A DNA stretch of 6,853 nucleotides, taken from an uncultured Oscillospiraceae bacterium. Lineage in GTDB: Bacteria > Bacillota > Clostridia > Oscillospirales > Ruminococcaceae. Position 1 is the stretch's first letter. Each line of letters starts with the position of its first letter. Location of the stretch: contig CAKTAM010000095.1 of the NCBI GenBank assembly GCA_934527255.1, forward strand, positions 1 to 6,853, read 5' to 3'. Positions 6,243 to 6,853 of the stretch are shown here, piece by piece. A program made the translations under genes and the position numbers. Below the pieces are notes generated by a model, which worked only from the letters and a program-made list of their open reading frames with translations, was not told where the DNA came from and did no database searches.

Positions 6243-6853
6243 TTATGCGTTCTGCATGCCCAGCATGGCCGCGCCCACGATACCGGCATCGTTAAACAGC
6301 TGCGCCGTCACGACACGGGTACGCTTTTCGCCGCTGCGGGCATAGTCCTCTTCATCCATATAGCGGCGCAGCGGAGCAAGAATGGTCTCGCCCTCCCTGG
6401 AAACGCCGCCGCCGATGCAGATGACCTCCGGCTGGAAAATATTGATGATATTGATCAGGCCGCAGGCAACATATTCCAGATACCCGTCAATGACCTCACG
6501 CGCCAGCGCGTCGCCAGCACGCAGGGCGTCAAATGCCGTTTTGGCGTTGACCTTTTCCAGGTCACCCTCCGCCAGCTGCCACATGCAGTTGTCGGGATGG
6601 CTGCGCATGGCCTCGCGGGTGTCCTCCGTCAGCGCGCGGGCCGAGGCGTATTTTTCCCAACAGCCCCGACGGCCGCACATGCACGGCCGCCCGCCCTTGA
6701 CAATGACCATATGCCCCAGCTCGCCGCCGGTGTGGTTGTGCCCGGAGAACAGCTTGCCGTCCAGAATGATGCCCGCACCGACACCGGTACCCAGCGTGAT
6801 GGCGATGGAGCAGCTGGTGCCCCTGAGCGCACCGGCGGCATACTCGCCGTAGG
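6243..6853 (-). CDS. ROK-family glucokinase, C-terminal 202 residues (5' end off the right edge)
   Basis: ROK glucokinases phosphorylate glucose with ATP to glucose 6-phosphate in the cytoplasm. The open frame runs from codon 6851-6849 to the TAA at 6245-6243. In-window residues show YGEYAAGALRG (1-11), which normally lies just after the catalytic Asp of an NDAN-type motif (outside the window), then the glycine-rich phosphate-binding segment ITLGTGVGAG (18-27) and GGELGH (42-47). The ROK zinc site is complete: H47, C57, C59 and C64 in the pattern H-x9-CxCGRRGC, followed by WEKYASARAL. A second glycine motif, CIGGGVS, lies near residues 143-149. These are most typical of bacterial glucokinases, although ROK members that act on N-acetylmannosamine or fructose cannot be excluded from this portion. 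A true repressor would need an N-terminal HTH, which cannot be seen. It ends 29 bases before murB. Confidence 0.9.
   Translation of the reverse strand, partial: YGEYAAGALRGTSCSIAITLGTGVGAGIILDGKLFSGHNHTGGELGHMVIVKGGRPCMCGRRGCWEKYASARALTEDTREAMRSHPDNCMWQLAEGDLEKVNAKTAFDALRAGDALAREVIDGYLEYVACGLINIINIFQPEVICIGGGVSREGETILAPLRRYMDEEDYARSGEKRTRVVTAQLFNDAGIVGAAMLGMQNA

Noticed and set aside
1..6853. CRISPR array, insertion sequence, prophage, toxin-antitoxin or defence system
   Set aside because: No regularly spaced repeats, terminal inverted repeats, transposase or other accessory proteins are visible. Every long gene is a recognised core gene.

Overview
The window is a GC-rich bacterial chromosomal segment in which all five protein-coding genes lie on the minus strand. 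In transcription order (right to left) they are a ROK-family glucokinase (5' end off the right edge), murB, whiA, dnaE and pfkA (3' half off the left edge). The whiA-dnaE-pfkA order, the WhiA protein and the clostridial style of DnaE and PfkA point to a Gram-positive Firmicute of class Clostridia. The high GC and protein style suggest the Oscillospiraceae/Ruminococcaceae group (Faecalibacterium/Subdoligranulum/Gemmiger-like). That placement is inference; no rRNA gene is present to fix it.

Layout: positions 6243-6853 encode the C-terminal two thirds of a zinc-binding ROK sugar kinase. After 29 bases comes murB (5302-6213), with a strong Shine-Dalgarno sequence. One base after the murB stop is a perfect inverted repeat (5268-5300), the best terminator/attenuator candidate in the window. 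The rest of the 112-base gap leads into whiA (4188-5189). whiA and dnaE (691-4170) are tightly coupled: the dnaE Shine-Dalgarno overlaps the whiA stop codon. The 204-base gap before pfkA (1-486) carries a well-formed sigma-A-type promoter (TTGAAT-17-TATAAT), an 11-base direct repeat with a 21-base period just upstream of it, and a small leader hairpin. pfkA is therefore probably transcribed from its own promoter, possibly with read-through from dnaE.

Functionally the block joins carbon entry and glycolytic commitment (glucokinase, phosphofructokinase) with peptidoglycan precursor synthesis (MurB), a division/chromosome-linked DNA-binding protein (WhiA) and replication (DnaE). This is a core housekeeping neighbourhood. 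I found no mobile element, CRISPR array, RNA gene, toxin-antitoxin or defence module, and nothing that looks like a new multi-gene system. The points worth a second look are regulatory (phased repeats upstream of pfkA, competing hairpins between murB and whiA) and organisational (no rapZ/yvcK between murB and whiA).
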